Shown piece by piece: positions 8,144 through 16,535 of a stretch of 64,000 nt of DNA. The notes under the pieces are model-generated. The model saw only the letters and a list, made by a program, of their open reading frames with translations. It was not told the origin of the DNA and did no database searches. Source of the stretch: Desulfovibrio sp. 86 (GTDB lineage Bacteria > Desulfobacterota > Desulfovibrionia > Desulfovibrionales > Desulfovibrionaceae); NCBI RefSeq assembly GCF_902702915.1, contig NZ_LR738849.1, positions 434,001 to 498,000 of the forward strand. The letters run 5' to 3'. Within the stretch, counting starts at the first letter, position 1, and every line of letters begins with the position of its first letter. A program made the position numbers and the translations under genes.

Positions 8144-9601
8144 ATGCAGCATGTTTTTTTCAGCAGCTTTCTAGGCAAATCGCCACTCTGGTACAAATAT
8201 ACGGTGCTGGCCTTTCTGGTGGCCAACCCTGTTCTCAATATTGTAGTCGGCCCATTTCTAACGGGCTGGCTGCTGCTGCTCCAGTTTATCTTTATTCTTT
8301 CGCTGGCGCTGAAGTGCTACCCCATTCCCGCAGGCGGTCTGCTGGCCCTGGAGGCCATCATCATCGGCATGACCACGCCCGACGCCGTATACAAGGAAGT
8401 GGCCACCAACCTGCCCACGCTGCTTTTGCTCATCTTTATGGTGGCGGGCATCTACTATCTGAAAGACGTGGTTTTTGTCGTTTTTACCCGGTTGTTTATC
8501 GCCATCCGGAAAAAACACTGGCTGTCACTGGCATTCTGCATTGCCAGCGCCACGCTTTCCGCCTTTCTGGACGCCCTGACACTCATGGCCATCATTATTG
8601 CCGTCTGCTTCAATTTTTACGCCATTTTTCGCAAGGTGGCCGGAGCCTTTACCCCCACCAACGGCAAAGAAGCCCCGGAAGTTGAAGAATTCTGCGGTTT
8701 TTTGCGCAACATCATCATGCACGGCGCTCTGGGGACAGCCCTTGGCGGCACCATGACCATTGTGGGCGAACCGCAAAACCTCATGATCGGCACCATGATG
8801 AATTGGTCATTCGCGGAATTTTTTATGCACAACGCCGTCATCGCCGTGCCTGTGGCCATTGTGGGCTTTACCCTCTGCCCCCTGCTTGAAATCTTTCGCT
8901 TTCCCGGTTTCGGATACCAGCTGCCGGAGCCCATCCGCGAGCTTATTGTCAAGGACGCCGCCAAAAAAGCGCGCCAGCTTTCAGACCAGACGCGCTTTCT
9001 TCACATCACCCAATGCGTGGTGGGCATACTGCTGATTTTGGCCCTGGCCCTTCACGTGGCCGAAATCGGCCTGCTCGGCCTCACGCTGATCATCCTGCTT
9101 TCGGCCATGACGGGCAAAACCAAGGAGCACGACTTTTCCGAGGCCTTCAACAACGCCATGCCCTTTGTCTGCCTTATCATCATCTTTTTTGGCATTCTTT
9201 CGGTGGTGCATGACCAGCATCTGGTGACGCCGCTTGTGGAATGGGTCTTCCAGTTCCAGGGCAAACCCCAGTTGCTGGCGCTGTATCTGGTCAACGGCAC
9301 ACTGTCGTTCGTCAGCGACAACGTCTTCATCGCCTCTGTCTTTATTACTGAAATGGACAAAGCCCATACGGCTGGCCTGTTCTCCAGCGAGTGGTACGAT
9401 AAAATCGCCGTGGTGGTGAATATGGGCACCAACATTCCCGCTGTGGCGACGCCCAACGGCCAGGCGGCTTTTCTCTTTTTGCTCACGTCTTCGCTGGCTC
9501 CGCTCATCAAGCTCTCGTACATGCGGATGGTCAAACTGGCCTTTCCCTATACCGTGACCATGACTGCCACCGGAGCCATTTGCATCTACTTTTTCCTGTA
9601 G
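8144..9601 (+). CDS. nhaB: Na+/H+ antiporter NhaB
   Basis: A 485-residue polytopic membrane protein. I chose the ATG at 8144, preceded by GGGAGACG, because it gives the expected NhaB N-terminus (FLGKSPLWYKY). The frame is open upstream to 8006 but the extra residues do not match the family. Segments shared with E. coli NhaB include ALKCYPIPAGGLLALEA, LLLLIFMVAGIYYLKD, LSAFLDALT, GTALGGTMTIVGEPQNLMI, VSDNVFIASVFI and ATPNGQAAFLFLLTSSLAPL. The protein exchanges Na+ for protons across the cytoplasmic membrane. A PII-like protein is encoded 38 bp downstream and may regulate it. The closeness to NhaB is strong enough to name the gene. Confidence 0.92.
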   Translation: MQHVFFSSFLGKSPLWYKYTVLAFLVANPVLNIVVGPFLTGWLLLLQFIFILSLALKCYPIPAGGLLALEAIIIGMTTPDAVYKEVATNLPTLLLLIFMVAGIYYLKDVVFVVFTRLFIAIRKKHWLSLAFCIASATLSAFLDALTLMAIIIAVCFNFYAIFRKVAGAFTPTNGKEAPEVEEFCGFLRNIIMHGALGTALGGTMTIVGEPQNLMIGTMMNWSFAEFFMHNAVIAVPVAIVGFTLCPLLEIFRFPGFGYQLPEPIRELIVKDAAKKARQLSDQTRFLHITQCVVGILLILALALHVAEIGLLGLTLIILLSAMTGKTKEHDFSEAFNNAMPFVCLIIIFFGILSVVHDQHLVTPLVEWVFQFQGKPQLLALYLVNGTLSFVSDNVFIASVFITEMDKAHTAGLFSSEWYDKIAVVVNMGTNIPAVATPNGQAAFLFLLTSSLAPLIKLSYMRMVKLAFPYTVTMTATGAICIYFFL

Positions 9602-9639
9602 CCGCCCGATCCTGGCCCAGATATGTGGAGAACATACCG

Positions 9640-10314
9640 ATGAATATACAGTTTATGTCCGCCAAGCTGCTTGTGGTCTTTGGCGAATGCGGCTGCGGCA
9701 TGGCCATCGTTGACGCCTCCAAGGAAGGAGGCGCACGCGGCGGCACGAGGCTTCACGGCCGCTGTCTGGATGAAGACGGTTGCGGCTGCGGCTCATGCCC
9801 CGGTTGCGTTGATCAGGACATTATCCTCATTCTCATGCAGGATGAGGCTGAAAGCGTTATTACGGCCGTTGTGGAAGGGGTTTTGAAAAACCCCCAATGT
9901 CGTGCGGGCGCAGCCATAGTGCTGGACGTGCCCAAGGCCATGCTGCGCGCCAGCCAGACAGCCAGCAACGAGCCTTTATTACATACCATCGAGGGAGAAG
10001 ACATGAAATCCGGCTACACCATGATATGCAGCATTATCAATTACGGACAGGCTGAAGAGCTCATGGCGGTGGCCCGGCAGGCCGGAGCGCGTGGCGGCAC
10101 CATACTGGGGGCCAGAGGAACGGGTACTGAAGAAGACGTGAAATTCTTCGGCATCAGCCTGACGCCTGAAAAGGAATTTCTTCTCATCATAAGTGAGAAC
10201 GCCGCGACAGACGCCATTTTACAGGCGCTTGGCAGCCAGCCGGTCTTCAGCGAGCCGGGGGGCGGCATTGTCTTTACCGCCAGCATTGAGCGCTACATAT
10301 CCCTCAATGCCTGA
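9640..10314 (+). CDS. Tandem PII-like signalling protein with Cys-rich loop
   Basis: A 224-residue protein built from two PII-like domains. Each carries the signature GARGGT (residues 31-36 and 149-154) followed by a loop, a beta strand (DIILILMQDEAE; EFLLIISENAAT) and a helix. In the first domain the loop after GARGGT is cysteine-rich (CLDEDGCGCGSCPGC, with further cysteines at 17 and 19), suggesting a metal site; the second domain has an ordinary short loop. PII-like proteins bind nucleotides or metabolites and often gate a neighbouring transporter, and here the neighbour is nhaB, 38 bp upstream. An internal GGGAG followed by an in-frame ATG at 10003 could start a stand-alone second domain of about 103 residues. 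Classical GlnB uridylylation features are absent. Confidence 0.75.
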   Translation: MNIQFMSAKLLVVFGECGCGMAIVDASKEGGARGGTRLHGRCLDEDGCGCGSCPGCVDQDIILILMQDEAESVITAVVEGVLKNPQCRAGAAIVLDVPKAMLRASQTASNEPLLHTIEGEDMKSGYTMICSIINYGQAEELMAVARQAGARGGTILGARGTGTEEDVKFFGISLTPEKEFLLIISENAATDAILQALGSQPVFSEPGGGIVFTASIERYISLNA

Positions 10315-10643
10315 TGCCGCCAAGGGCTCTGCGCCCCGGGGCGCGAGAGCTTTCTGGTTGCGCCATTGCCCCCGGTGCGCAGCATAAAAGCCTTATAACG
10401 AACTGGTGTTAGAAGAAAACAGAGGCCGGAGCGGCATAGCCGCTCCGGCCTTTAAAAACCGGCTCCGCATCCCGCCAGAGCAATTTCAAAGTGAATCTGC
10501 TCTTGCGGCGGCGTGAGAGGAATCAGTCGTAAGGACGTCAGGCTGTTTGCCTGCCATGATTGTCCACCCCGATTGGCCATCGCGCCGGGGTTTGCCGACC
10601 CTGTTACACGCCCAAACGGGCGTGTCTGCAACGCTGCTTTGCC
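10315..10643. other. Intergenic region between convergent genes
   Basis: The stretch lies between the PII-like gene and cinA, whose 3' ends face each other. It holds a terminator (10423-10453) and a short family B hairpin (10472-10508, CCGCCAGAGCA / TGCTCTTGCGG). Nothing else was recognised. Confidence 0.5.
10423..10453 (+). terminator. Terminator after nhaB-PII unit
   Basis: Perfect stem GGCCGGAGCGGC-atA-GCCGCTCCGGCC followed by TTT. It lies between convergent genes and may serve both. Confidence 0.75.
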
Positions 10644-11915
10644 CTAGAGGGCTGCCACGGTCCAAAGGGCTTCCACGTCCAGGCCCGCCAGATGCCTGCG
10701 CAGCATGTCCAGCGCGTGGCTTGAAGCCAGACGCCGCGTCCATTCCCGCCCAAGGTAGCGCCCATGCGGACGCAGTTCACGCAGCCATACATCCTGGCCA
10801 TGGCTCAGCGCCACATATACCAGACCCACAGGCTTGCTCTCGGTGCCGCCGCCGGGCCCGGCCACGCCGGTTATGCCAAGGCCGTAATCCGCCCCATAGC
10901 GCTCGCGCACGCCTGCGGCCATGCTGCGGGCCACTTCCGGGCTTACGGCCCCGTGCCGCTCCAGCAGTTCTTCAGGCACGCCCAAAAGCCTGGTCTTGGC
11001 TTCATTGGCGTAGGTGATCAGGCCGTAGCCGAAAACTTCCGAAGAACCGGGCTGATCAGTGATACGCTTGGCCAGCAGCCCGCCGGTGCAGGATTCCGCC
11101 GTGGCCAGACTTTGCCCGCGCAGACGCAGCCCCTCCACCACCACGGCCTCCAGGCCCGTCACATTGACGCCATAGACCACATCGCCCAGACGGGCGCGCA
11201 CCTCGTTGACCACTGGCATGGCCAGGGCTTCGGCAGCCTCGGCGCTCGCCGCCTTGGCCGTCACCCGCACGAACATTTCCGCGTCCCCGGCATAGGGGGC
11301 GGCCGTGGGGTTGACGCCTTCGGTCAGGTCGGCAATGCGCAAGGCCGCCGTGCCCTCGCCAATACCAAAGGTGCGCACCATGAAGGACGCTATGACCGAA
11401 TCCGTCATGTTCTGCAAAAAGGGCACGACGCTGTTTTCGAGCATGGGCAGAAGCTCGGACGGTGGCCCCGGCAGCAGGATGACCCATTGCCCGCAGCCCG
11501 CTGGCACGGCGCAGCCGGGGGCAGTGCCCGCGTCATTGGGAAAGGCCACGGAACCGCGCGGCAGGTAGGCCTGCTTGAGCTGATTGGCCGATATGGGGCG
11601 GTCGCCAAAATAGTCGCGCAGGCGGCGCAGGCTGTCCGCATCTTCTTCAAGGGGGCACCCCGTGACCTGCGCCACGGTTTCCTTGGTCATATCGTCATCT
11701 GTGGGGCCAAGGCCGCCGGTGGTTATGATGATCTGCGCGCGCCCTAGTGCCTCGCGCAGCGCGGATTCAAGCCGTCCGCCATTATCCCCCACCGTGTGCA
11801 CCTGCAAAAGATCCAGACCCAGCGCTGAAAGCGCCTTGGCCACGTGGGCGGCGTCGGTGTTGACAGTATGTCCCAGCAGAAGTTCCGTACCCACTGAAAT
11901 GATTTCCGCCCTCAT
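10644..11915 (-). CDS. cinA: CinA: competence/damage-inducible, NMN deamidase family
   Basis: A 423-residue two-domain protein. The N-terminal half is the MoCF-like (COG1058) domain, starting MRAEIISVGTELLLGHTVNT with IITTGGLGPTDDDMTKE and LPGPPSEL. The C-terminal half is the CinA domain (nicotinamide-nucleotide amidohydrolase, PncC-type) with the serine motif ATAESCTGGLLAKRITDQPG and LGITGVAGPGGG. In bacteria that carry both domains, the protein recycles NMN and hydrolyses ADP-ribose in NAD turnover. It is transcribed alone on the minus strand, and its upstream region is filled by a family B repeat element. Length matches the usual 400-430 residues. Confidence 0.93.
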   Translation of the reverse strand: MRAEIISVGTELLLGHTVNTDAAHVAKALSALGLDLLQVHTVGDNGGRLESALREALGRAQIIITTGGLGPTDDDMTKETVAQVTGCPLEEDADSLRRLRDYFGDRPISANQLKQAYLPRGSVAFPNDAGTAPGCAVPAGCGQWVILLPGPPSELLPMLENSVVPFLQNMTDSVIASFMVRTFGIGEGTAALRIADLTEGVNPTAAPYAGDAEMFVRVTAKAASAEAAEALAMPVVNEVRARLGDVVYGVNVTGLEAVVVEGLRLRGQSLATAESCTGGLLAKRITDQPGSSEVFGYGLITYANEAKTRLLGVPEELLERHGAVSPEVARSMAAGVRERYGADYGLGITGVAGPGGGTESKPVGLVYVALSHGQDVWLRELRPHGRYLGREWTRRLASSHALDMLRRHLAGLDVEALWTVAAL

Positions 11916-11933
11916 GCGGCCTCCTTGCGTCCT

Positions 11934-12084
11934 TAGAGCAGATTAACTTTGAAATGCTACACATTTCAAAGTTTTCATTCAGCCGAAAAATATAATTTTC
12001 GGCTGAACCCACGCCACGTTGTGGCGCGCTGCACTTTCGTGCAGCCTTAGAGCATTTACACTTTTTCAAAGTTAACATGCTCTA
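11934..12084. repeat. Family B MITE-like element with terminal inverted repeats
   Basis: This element of about 151 bp has matching ends: TAGAGCAGATTAACTTTGAA on the left and, read on the other strand, TAGAGCATGTTAACTTTGAA on the right. Inside are four consecutive hairpins, including TTTGAAATG/CATTTCAAA, AGCCGAAAA/TTTTCGGCT, CGCCAC/GTGGCG and GCTGCA/TGCAGC. It codes for nothing and lies directly upstream of cinA. Related copies with diverged ends are at 37271-37542, 40574-40726 and 45604-45778. Confidence 0.75.
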
Positions 12085-12502
12085 AAGCCTTGCCGCCCCG
12101 GAAGGAGGCAGGAAGATCACGATAGCGCTTGCCCGCACGCCATGCAACAGGGCTTGCGCCTTGGCAGACGGTGTTGACGCCACAAAATTTGCCCGCATGC
12201 CACGCAACTGCGCCTCAGGCTGACGCGTCCTGGCCCGAAGCCCTGGTCCATATCCTGCCGTATCCTGCCGTATTCTGGTCCGAAACCTGGTCCGAAACCT
12301 GGCCCGAAAACTGACCCGAACCCTTGCGCTCGGCTATTTTTTGACAAAAAGCCAGAGGGCTTGTACTGCCCATAGCCAGGTGTTGACAAAGGGAATCGCT
12401 TGCGACATGCTATTACATAGCAAATCAATAAGTAATACACGCACGGCACAGTACGCCGATATAAAACAAGAAATCGAGCGACCACCGCAAAGGGGAACCA
12501 CA
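12085..12502. other. Upstream region of metY with short direct repeats
   Basis: Between the repeat element and metY there is a low-complexity stretch (about 12240-12312) made of two TATCCTGCCG units and three variants of GTCCGAAACCTG. It is followed by a promoter-like segment (12383-12413) and a 15-bp palindrome. The antisense frame across this region gives a GFGP repeat and is not considered a gene. No S-box riboswitch was recognised. Confidence 0.4.
12383..12422 (+). promoter_or_regulatory. Candidate metY promoter with overlapping palindrome
   Basis: A perfect -35 hexamer TTGACA (12383-12388) is followed after 19 bases by TGCTAT (12408-12413), a weak -10. The -10 overlaps the palindrome TGCTAT-tac-ATAGCA (12408-12422), which could be an operator. 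It lies about 80 bp upstream of the metY ATG. The spacing is longer than ideal, so this is only a candidate. Confidence 0.4.
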
Positions 12503-13792
12503 ATGAATCATGAAAAAGGCTTGCGGTTTGAAACCCTGCAAGTACACGCCGGGCAGGAGAAGCCAGACGCAGCCAGCGGTTCACGGGCCGTGCCCATTTA
12601 CCAGACGACCTCCTACGTGTTTGACGACTGTGCCCACGCCGAGGCCCGTTTCAACCTGACCGACCCCGGCAACATTTACAGCCGTTTGACCAATCCCACG
12701 CAGGACGCGCTGGAACAAAGGGTGGCGGCCCTTGAAGGAGGCGTGGGAGCTCTTGCCACCGCCAGCGGTGCGGCCGCCGTGAGCTACGCTCTGCAAAATC
12801 TCGCCAGCGCCGGGGACCACATTGTTGCCGCCAAAACCCTGTACGGCGGCACCTACAATTTGCTTGCCCATACGCTCAAGACCTGGGGCATTGAGACGAC
12901 CTTTGTGGATCCCGCCCAGATTGATTCCTTTGAACAGGCCATCACGCCCAAGACCCGCGCCCTTTTTGTGGAGAGCATGGGCAATCCCCATAGCAACATT
13001 GTGGATATGGAAGCGCTGGCAGCCCTGGCCCACCGTCACGGCATCCCCCTGGTGGTGGACAACACCTTTGCGACCCCCTGGCTTATGCGCCCCATTGAAT
13101 ACGGCGCGGACATCGTCGTGCATTCCGCCACAAAATTCATGGGCGGACACGGCGCCGCCCTTGGCGGCGTCATCGTGGACAGCGGCCGCTTTGACTGGGC
13201 CGCGTCCGGCAAGTTTTCCCACCTGAGTGAGCCAGATCCGAGCTATCACGGCCTGAGCTTCACCAAGGCCGTCGGGGCGGCGGCCTACATAGTGCGGGCT
13301 CGGGCCATCCTGTTGCGCGATCTTGGCGCGACAATGGCCCCCCTGCACGCTTTTTTGATCCTTCAGGGACTTGAAACACTGTCGTTGCGCGTGGAACGCC
13401 ATGTGCAGAACGCCCTGACCGTGGTGCGCCATCTGGACAATCACCCCAAGGTGCAGACCGTCAATCACCCGAGCCTGCCCCACAGCCCCAGCCACGCTCT
13501 GTACGAGCGCTACTTCCCCAACGGGGGCGGCAGCATCTTCACCATTGAGGTCAAGGGCGGCGCGGCCGAAGCCAGAGCCTTTATTGACAAGCTGCGCATC
13601 TTCTCGCTGCTGGCCAACGTGGCTGACGCCAAATCGCTGGTGATCCACCCCGCGTCCACCACGCACTCGCAAATGACCGAAGAAGAACTGGCAGTTACGG
13701 GAATCTGGCCCAATACCGTGCGCCTCTCCATAGGCATCGAACACATTGACGACATCCTGGCTGACCTGGATCAGGCATTGGCCTCCCTGTAA
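12503..13792 (+). CDS. metY: O-acetylhomoserine sulfhydrylase (MetY)
   Basis: A 429-residue PLP-dependent enzyme of the Cys/Met metabolism family. The ATG at 12503 follows AGGGG and begins the expected FETLQVHAGQ segment; the frame is open upstream but without homologous sequence. The PLP-binding region reads VVHSATKFMGGHGAALGG, with the Schiff-base lysine in SATKF. Other family marks are YSRLTNPTQDALEQRVAALEGG and the C-terminal HPASTTHSQM. The family joins sulfide to O-acetylhomoserine to give homocysteine in methionine synthesis, which suits a sulfide-rich organism. Length matches MetY (about 430) better than MetB/MetC (about 390). It is a single-gene unit with its own terminator. Confidence 0.92.
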   Translation: MNHEKGLRFETLQVHAGQEKPDAASGSRAVPIYQTTSYVFDDCAHAEARFNLTDPGNIYSRLTNPTQDALEQRVAALEGGVGALATASGAAAVSYALQNLASAGDHIVAAKTLYGGTYNLLAHTLKTWGIETTFVDPAQIDSFEQAITPKTRALFVESMGNPHSNIVDMEALAALAHRHGIPLVVDNTFATPWLMRPIEYGADIVVHSATKFMGGHGAALGGVIVDSGRFDWAASGKFSHLSEPDPSYHGLSFTKAVGAAAYIVRARAILLRDLGATMAPLHAFLILQGLETLSLRVERHVQNALTVVRHLDNHPKVQTVNHPSLPHSPSHALYERYFPNGGGSIFTIEVKGGAAEARAFIDKLRIFSLLANVADAKSLVIHPASTTHSQMTEEELAVTGIWPNTVRLSIGIEHIDDILADLDQALASL

Positions 13793-13814
13793 GCATTGAA
13801 CAAAGCCTCCTCAC

Positions 13815-13849
13815 AAAAGCTCCCATGCCGCGCGTGGGAGCTTTTTGCG
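13815..13849 (+). terminator. Terminator after metY
   Basis: Stem AAAAGCTCCCA / TGGGAGCTTTTT with loop TGCCGCGCG and its own T run, 24 bp after the metY stop codon. The following ~270 bp before the next gene show no coding signal. Confidence 0.8.
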
Positions 13850-14119
13850 TTTGCGCGATACTCTGGCGTTCTGGCCTGTTCCCATGCCACGCAGCATGGA
13901 TTTTTTCCGCGCCGAGCCGTAAGCGGGCTTTCTTGCTGCGATATATCGGTTTTACGTAAAAAAATCGCTACCTCGTGCGGGCCACGCCAAAATCCATTGT
14001 ATTTTACAGGGGCATTGCATAGAGTGCCTGAGGCGGCGTCACGCCGCGCGGGCAAAATGTTTTCCCGCAGGCGCGGCGCGCCGCAGCGTATACTGCGCAC
14101 CCCTTTGAGGAGAATTTTC

Positions 14120-14575
14120 ATGCTGAAAAAGTTTGTGGCCTTTGTGTTTGTCATGCTTCTGGCCATGCCAGCTCTGGCGGAAGAGCTGAACACCAAATAT
14201 TTTACTGTCTCTGTTCCCGAAGGATGGAAGGCCGTCATGCCTCCCACCGAAAAGCAGGGCACCACCAGCGCCATTTTCGCCAACTCCGCCGGGGATGCCT
14301 CGGTGACGCTTGTGATCAGCCCCAACGGCGGCGCGGATACCAAAACCATCGCAGAGATGTTTGCCAAACAGTTCAAGGCCCCCAAGCCGCCTGTTGAAAA
14401 GGGCGGTCAGTATACCTTCACCTTTGCGCAGCAGGACATCACAAGCCAGGCATGGGTCGCCTCGCAGGGCGACGTGTTCATGCTTACGGTCATGGCTGGC
14501 GACCGCAAATCTGCTGCGGCCTTTGTAAAAAAATACGTTAAAAGCGCCGATTTTCCGGCATTGCTGCCCAAATAA
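14120..14575 (+). CDS. Small secreted protein, function unknown
   Basis: A 151-residue protein with a clean signal peptide (MLKKFVAFVFVMLLAMPALA, cleavage probably after ALA). The start at 14120 is set by TGAGGAGA just upstream and by the signal peptide; the frame is open much further 5' but without meaning. The mature part contains KYFTVSVPEGW, YTFTFAQQD and FMLTVMAGD. The protein encoded at 32797-33285 has the same plan (KYYSIELPANW, WEFTFEQQG, LLMMLVSGD), so the two are paralogues. No catalytic motif is visible. A periplasmic binding or stress role is possible but unsupported. Confidence 0.7.
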   Translation: MLKKFVAFVFVMLLAMPALAEELNTKYFTVSVPEGWKAVMPPTEKQGTTSAIFANSAGDASVTLVISPNGGADTKTIAEMFAKQFKAPKPPVEKGGQYTFTFAQQDITSQAWVASQGDVFMLTVMAGDRKSAAAFVKKYVKSADFPALLPK

Positions 14576-14599
14576 GTTTTCGTCTGTTTTGACGAAAAA

Positions 14600-14632
14600 G
14601 CGGCCATGTCATCAGCGACATGGCCGTTTTTC
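14600..14632 (+). terminator. Terminator after secreted protein gene
   Basis: Stem CGGCCATGTC / GACATGGCCG with a following TTTTT. The remaining ~295 bp to nikK contain two direct copies of a TACGTCGTGGCA-like segment (about 14684-14706) but no convincing gene. Confidence 0.8.
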
Positions 14633-14927
14633 ATTTGGCACACAAGCGTCCACAGACGGCGCCACCTGCCATGGCGGTATACGTCGTGGCAGGATACGTC
14701 GTGGCAACAAATGCTCTTGCTTTCCAAAGTGCCTGCCGCAAAAGCGCAGACGCCCACCTCAAAACATCTGCGGACACCTGTTATGACAGCGACATAGGAC
14801 CAGCGCATCCAGGTGGACGCCCACAATGTTCTTGCTACTTTTTATTTTTTTGTGCTACATACGCCACACGCGGCATGACGCCGTCAAACATTGCCACGGC
14901 CATAAAATTCAACGGAAGGATGCGATT

Positions 14928-15698
14928 ATGTGGAAGTTCTGTTGCGCGTGCATGGCGCTTGCGCTTTTTTGGGGAACCCAGGCTCAGGCCCATTTTGGCA
15001 TGGTCATTCCTTCCACCCCCACAGTCACGGACAAAAAAGAATCTCCGCTCAAACTGGACATAGCCTTTGCCCATCCTATGGAACTGCAAGGCATGCCCAT
15101 GGCGGAACCCAAGGCATTCACCGTCACCCATGACGGCACGACCGAGGACATCAAAAGCCTGCTCAATCCCGCCACCATTCTGGGCAACAAAGCCTGGACA
15201 GCCGCATACGCCATCAAAAAGCCCGGCGTCTATCAGTTCGCTGTTGAGCCGCAGCCCTATTTTGAACCCGCCGAGGACTGCTTCATCCTCCACTATACCA
15301 AGACCGTGGTCGCCGCTTTTGGCGAAGAGGAAAACTGGGGGCAGCCGCTGGGCCTCAAGACCGAAATCGTTCCCCTGACGCGGCCTTTCGGCAACTACTC
15401 CGGCAATGTTTTTCAGGGCCAGGTGCTGCTTGACGGCAAGCCCGTTCCCGGCGCGGAAGTTGAGGTTGAAAGCTACAACAAGGGCAAGGGCCATACCGCC
15501 CCCAACGAATATTACGTCACCCAGGTAGTCAAGGCCGACCAGAACGGCGTGTTCACCTACGGCGTGCCCTGGGCTGGCTGGTGGGGCTTTGCCGCCCTGA
15601 ACACGGCTGAAGAAAAAATGAACTATGAGGGCGAAGCCAAATCCGTTGAGCTTGGCGCTGTTATCTGGGTCAACTTTGCGGCTCCCCGCATAAAATAG
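14928..15698 (+). CDS. nikK: NikK-like periplasmic DUF4198 component of nickel importer
   Basis: A 256-residue exported protein. The ATG at 14928 gives a good signal peptide (MWKFCCACMALALFWGTQAQA, then HFGMV) and is preceded by GGAAGGA; an in-frame ATG at 14826 would place the signal internally. The mature N-terminal histidine (HFGM) is typical of DUF4198/NikK proteins, which are encoded with NikMLQO-type nickel transporters and are thought to bind metal outside the cell membrane. The C-terminal half (GKPVPGAEVEVES, WAGWWGFAALN) has the beta-sandwich look of the family. The nikM-like gene follows 184 bp downstream after a strong hairpin. Cobalt rather than nickel cannot be excluded. Confidence 0.78.
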   Translation: MWKFCCACMALALFWGTQAQAHFGMVIPSTPTVTDKKESPLKLDIAFAHPMELQGMPMAEPKAFTVTHDGTTEDIKSLLNPATILGNKAWTAAYAIKKPGVYQFAVEPQPYFEPAEDCFILHYTKTVVAAFGEEENWGQPLGLKTEIVPLTRPFGNYSGNVFQGQVLLDGKPVPGAEVEVESYNKGKGHTAPNEYYVTQVVKADQNGVFTYGVPWAGWWGFAALNTAEEKMNYEGEAKSVELGAVIWVNFAAPRIK

Positions 15699-15764
15699 GG
15701 GATGGTCGCGCAGTGCGGCAAAAGTGCGCGCCTTCCTGGGCAGCGGCCTTTTGAAAAACAGACT

Positions 15765-15799
15765 CCGGCCCCATACCGTACGCCACGGCATGGGGCCGG
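15765..15799 (+). promoter_or_regulatory. Strong hairpin between nikK and nikM
   Basis: Perfect 10-bp stem CCGGCCCCAT / ATGGGGCCGG with a 15-base loop. There is no T run after it, so it may stabilise the nikK message or attenuate expression of the membrane components. A NiCo riboswitch could not be recognised. Confidence 0.5.
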
Positions 15800-15882
15800 G
15801 CTGTGAAAACATGCTGCGAAAGCTTACTCTGAAAAATCCCGGAACGCGCCCCAATGGCCGACGCTCCAGAGAAGGATGATCC

Positions 15883-16515
15883 ATGCATATTGCCGAAGGT
15901 GTTCTGTCCCCACCCATTCTGGCCGCAGGCTACGCCCTGACGGCCGTGGGCACGGCCCTTGGTCTGCGCCGCCTGGACTATGACAAGCTCATGACCGTGG
16001 CCATTCTGGCCGCGACCTTTTTTGTGGGTTCGCTCATACACGTCCCCATCGGCCCTTCCAGCGCGCACCTTATTCTCAACGGTCTTCTGGGCGTACTGCT
16101 GGGGTGGGCTGTCTTTCCCGCCATTCTGGCCGCACTCGCCTTGCAGGCGCTGCTCTTTCAGTACGGCGGCCTTGTTGTTCTGGGCGTCAATACGTTCACC
16201 ATGGGCTTTTCCGGGCTCGTGGCCTGGTATGTTTTCCGCAGCCTTGTCCGCCTCTGGCCCGGCATGAAGGGTTTACGGGCCGCCGCCTTTTGCGGGGGCG
16301 CCGTCGGCGTGCTGGGCGCGGGGCTGCTCACCGCCCTGGCCCTGGCGTGGAGCAATGAGGGTTTCCTCACCGCCGCCCGGCTCATTTTTCTGGCTCACCT
16401 GCCGGTCATGCTGGTCGAAGGGCTCATCACCATGTTTACCGTGGGCTTTATTGCCCGCGTCCGCCCGGAAATGCTGCACGTTTCCAGCGCCGCGTTCCAA
16501 CCGGGCCAGGCCTGA
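15883..16515 (+). CDS. nikM: CbiM/NikM substrate-specific component of ECF metal transporter
   Basis: A 210-residue membrane protein starting MHIAEGVLSPP. The N-terminal Met-His that coordinates the metal ion in CbiM/NikM is present, as is the later HVPIGPSSAHLI segment with the family histidines. About seven hydrophobic helices follow. In ECF-type nickel/cobalt transporters this subunit binds the ion and works with Q (transmembrane coupling) and O (ATPase). The next gene, a NikL-like protein, starts 20 bp downstream. The DUF4198 partner upstream favours nickel, as does the presence of hypA/hypB elsewhere in the window, but the substrate is inferred. Confidence 0.88.
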   Translation: MHIAEGVLSPPILAAGYALTAVGTALGLRRLDYDKLMTVAILAATFFVGSLIHVPIGPSSAHLILNGLLGVLLGWAVFPAILAALALQALLFQYGGLVVLGVNTFTMGFSGLVAWYVFRSLVRLWPGMKGLRAAAFCGGAVGVLGAGLLTALALAWSNEGFLTAARLIFLAHLPVMLVEGLITMFTVGFIARVRPEMLHVSSAAFQPGQA

Positions 16516-16535
16516 GCAGCCGGAAAGGAGTTTTC

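Noticed and set aside
12117..12584. Minus-strand frame with GFGPGFGP repeat
   Set aside because: It overlaps the metY promoter and start, and the repeat comes from short DNA repeats; no ribosome binding site or family match.
12581..13744. Minus-strand frame of 387 residues opposite metY
   Set aside because: Antisense shadow of a clear metY; composition (Gly/His/Val-rich) typical of antisense translations.
15699..15882. NiCo riboswitch or NikR site before nikM
   Set aside because: The region has a strong hairpin but I could not find the conserved riboswitch core or a NikR palindrome.
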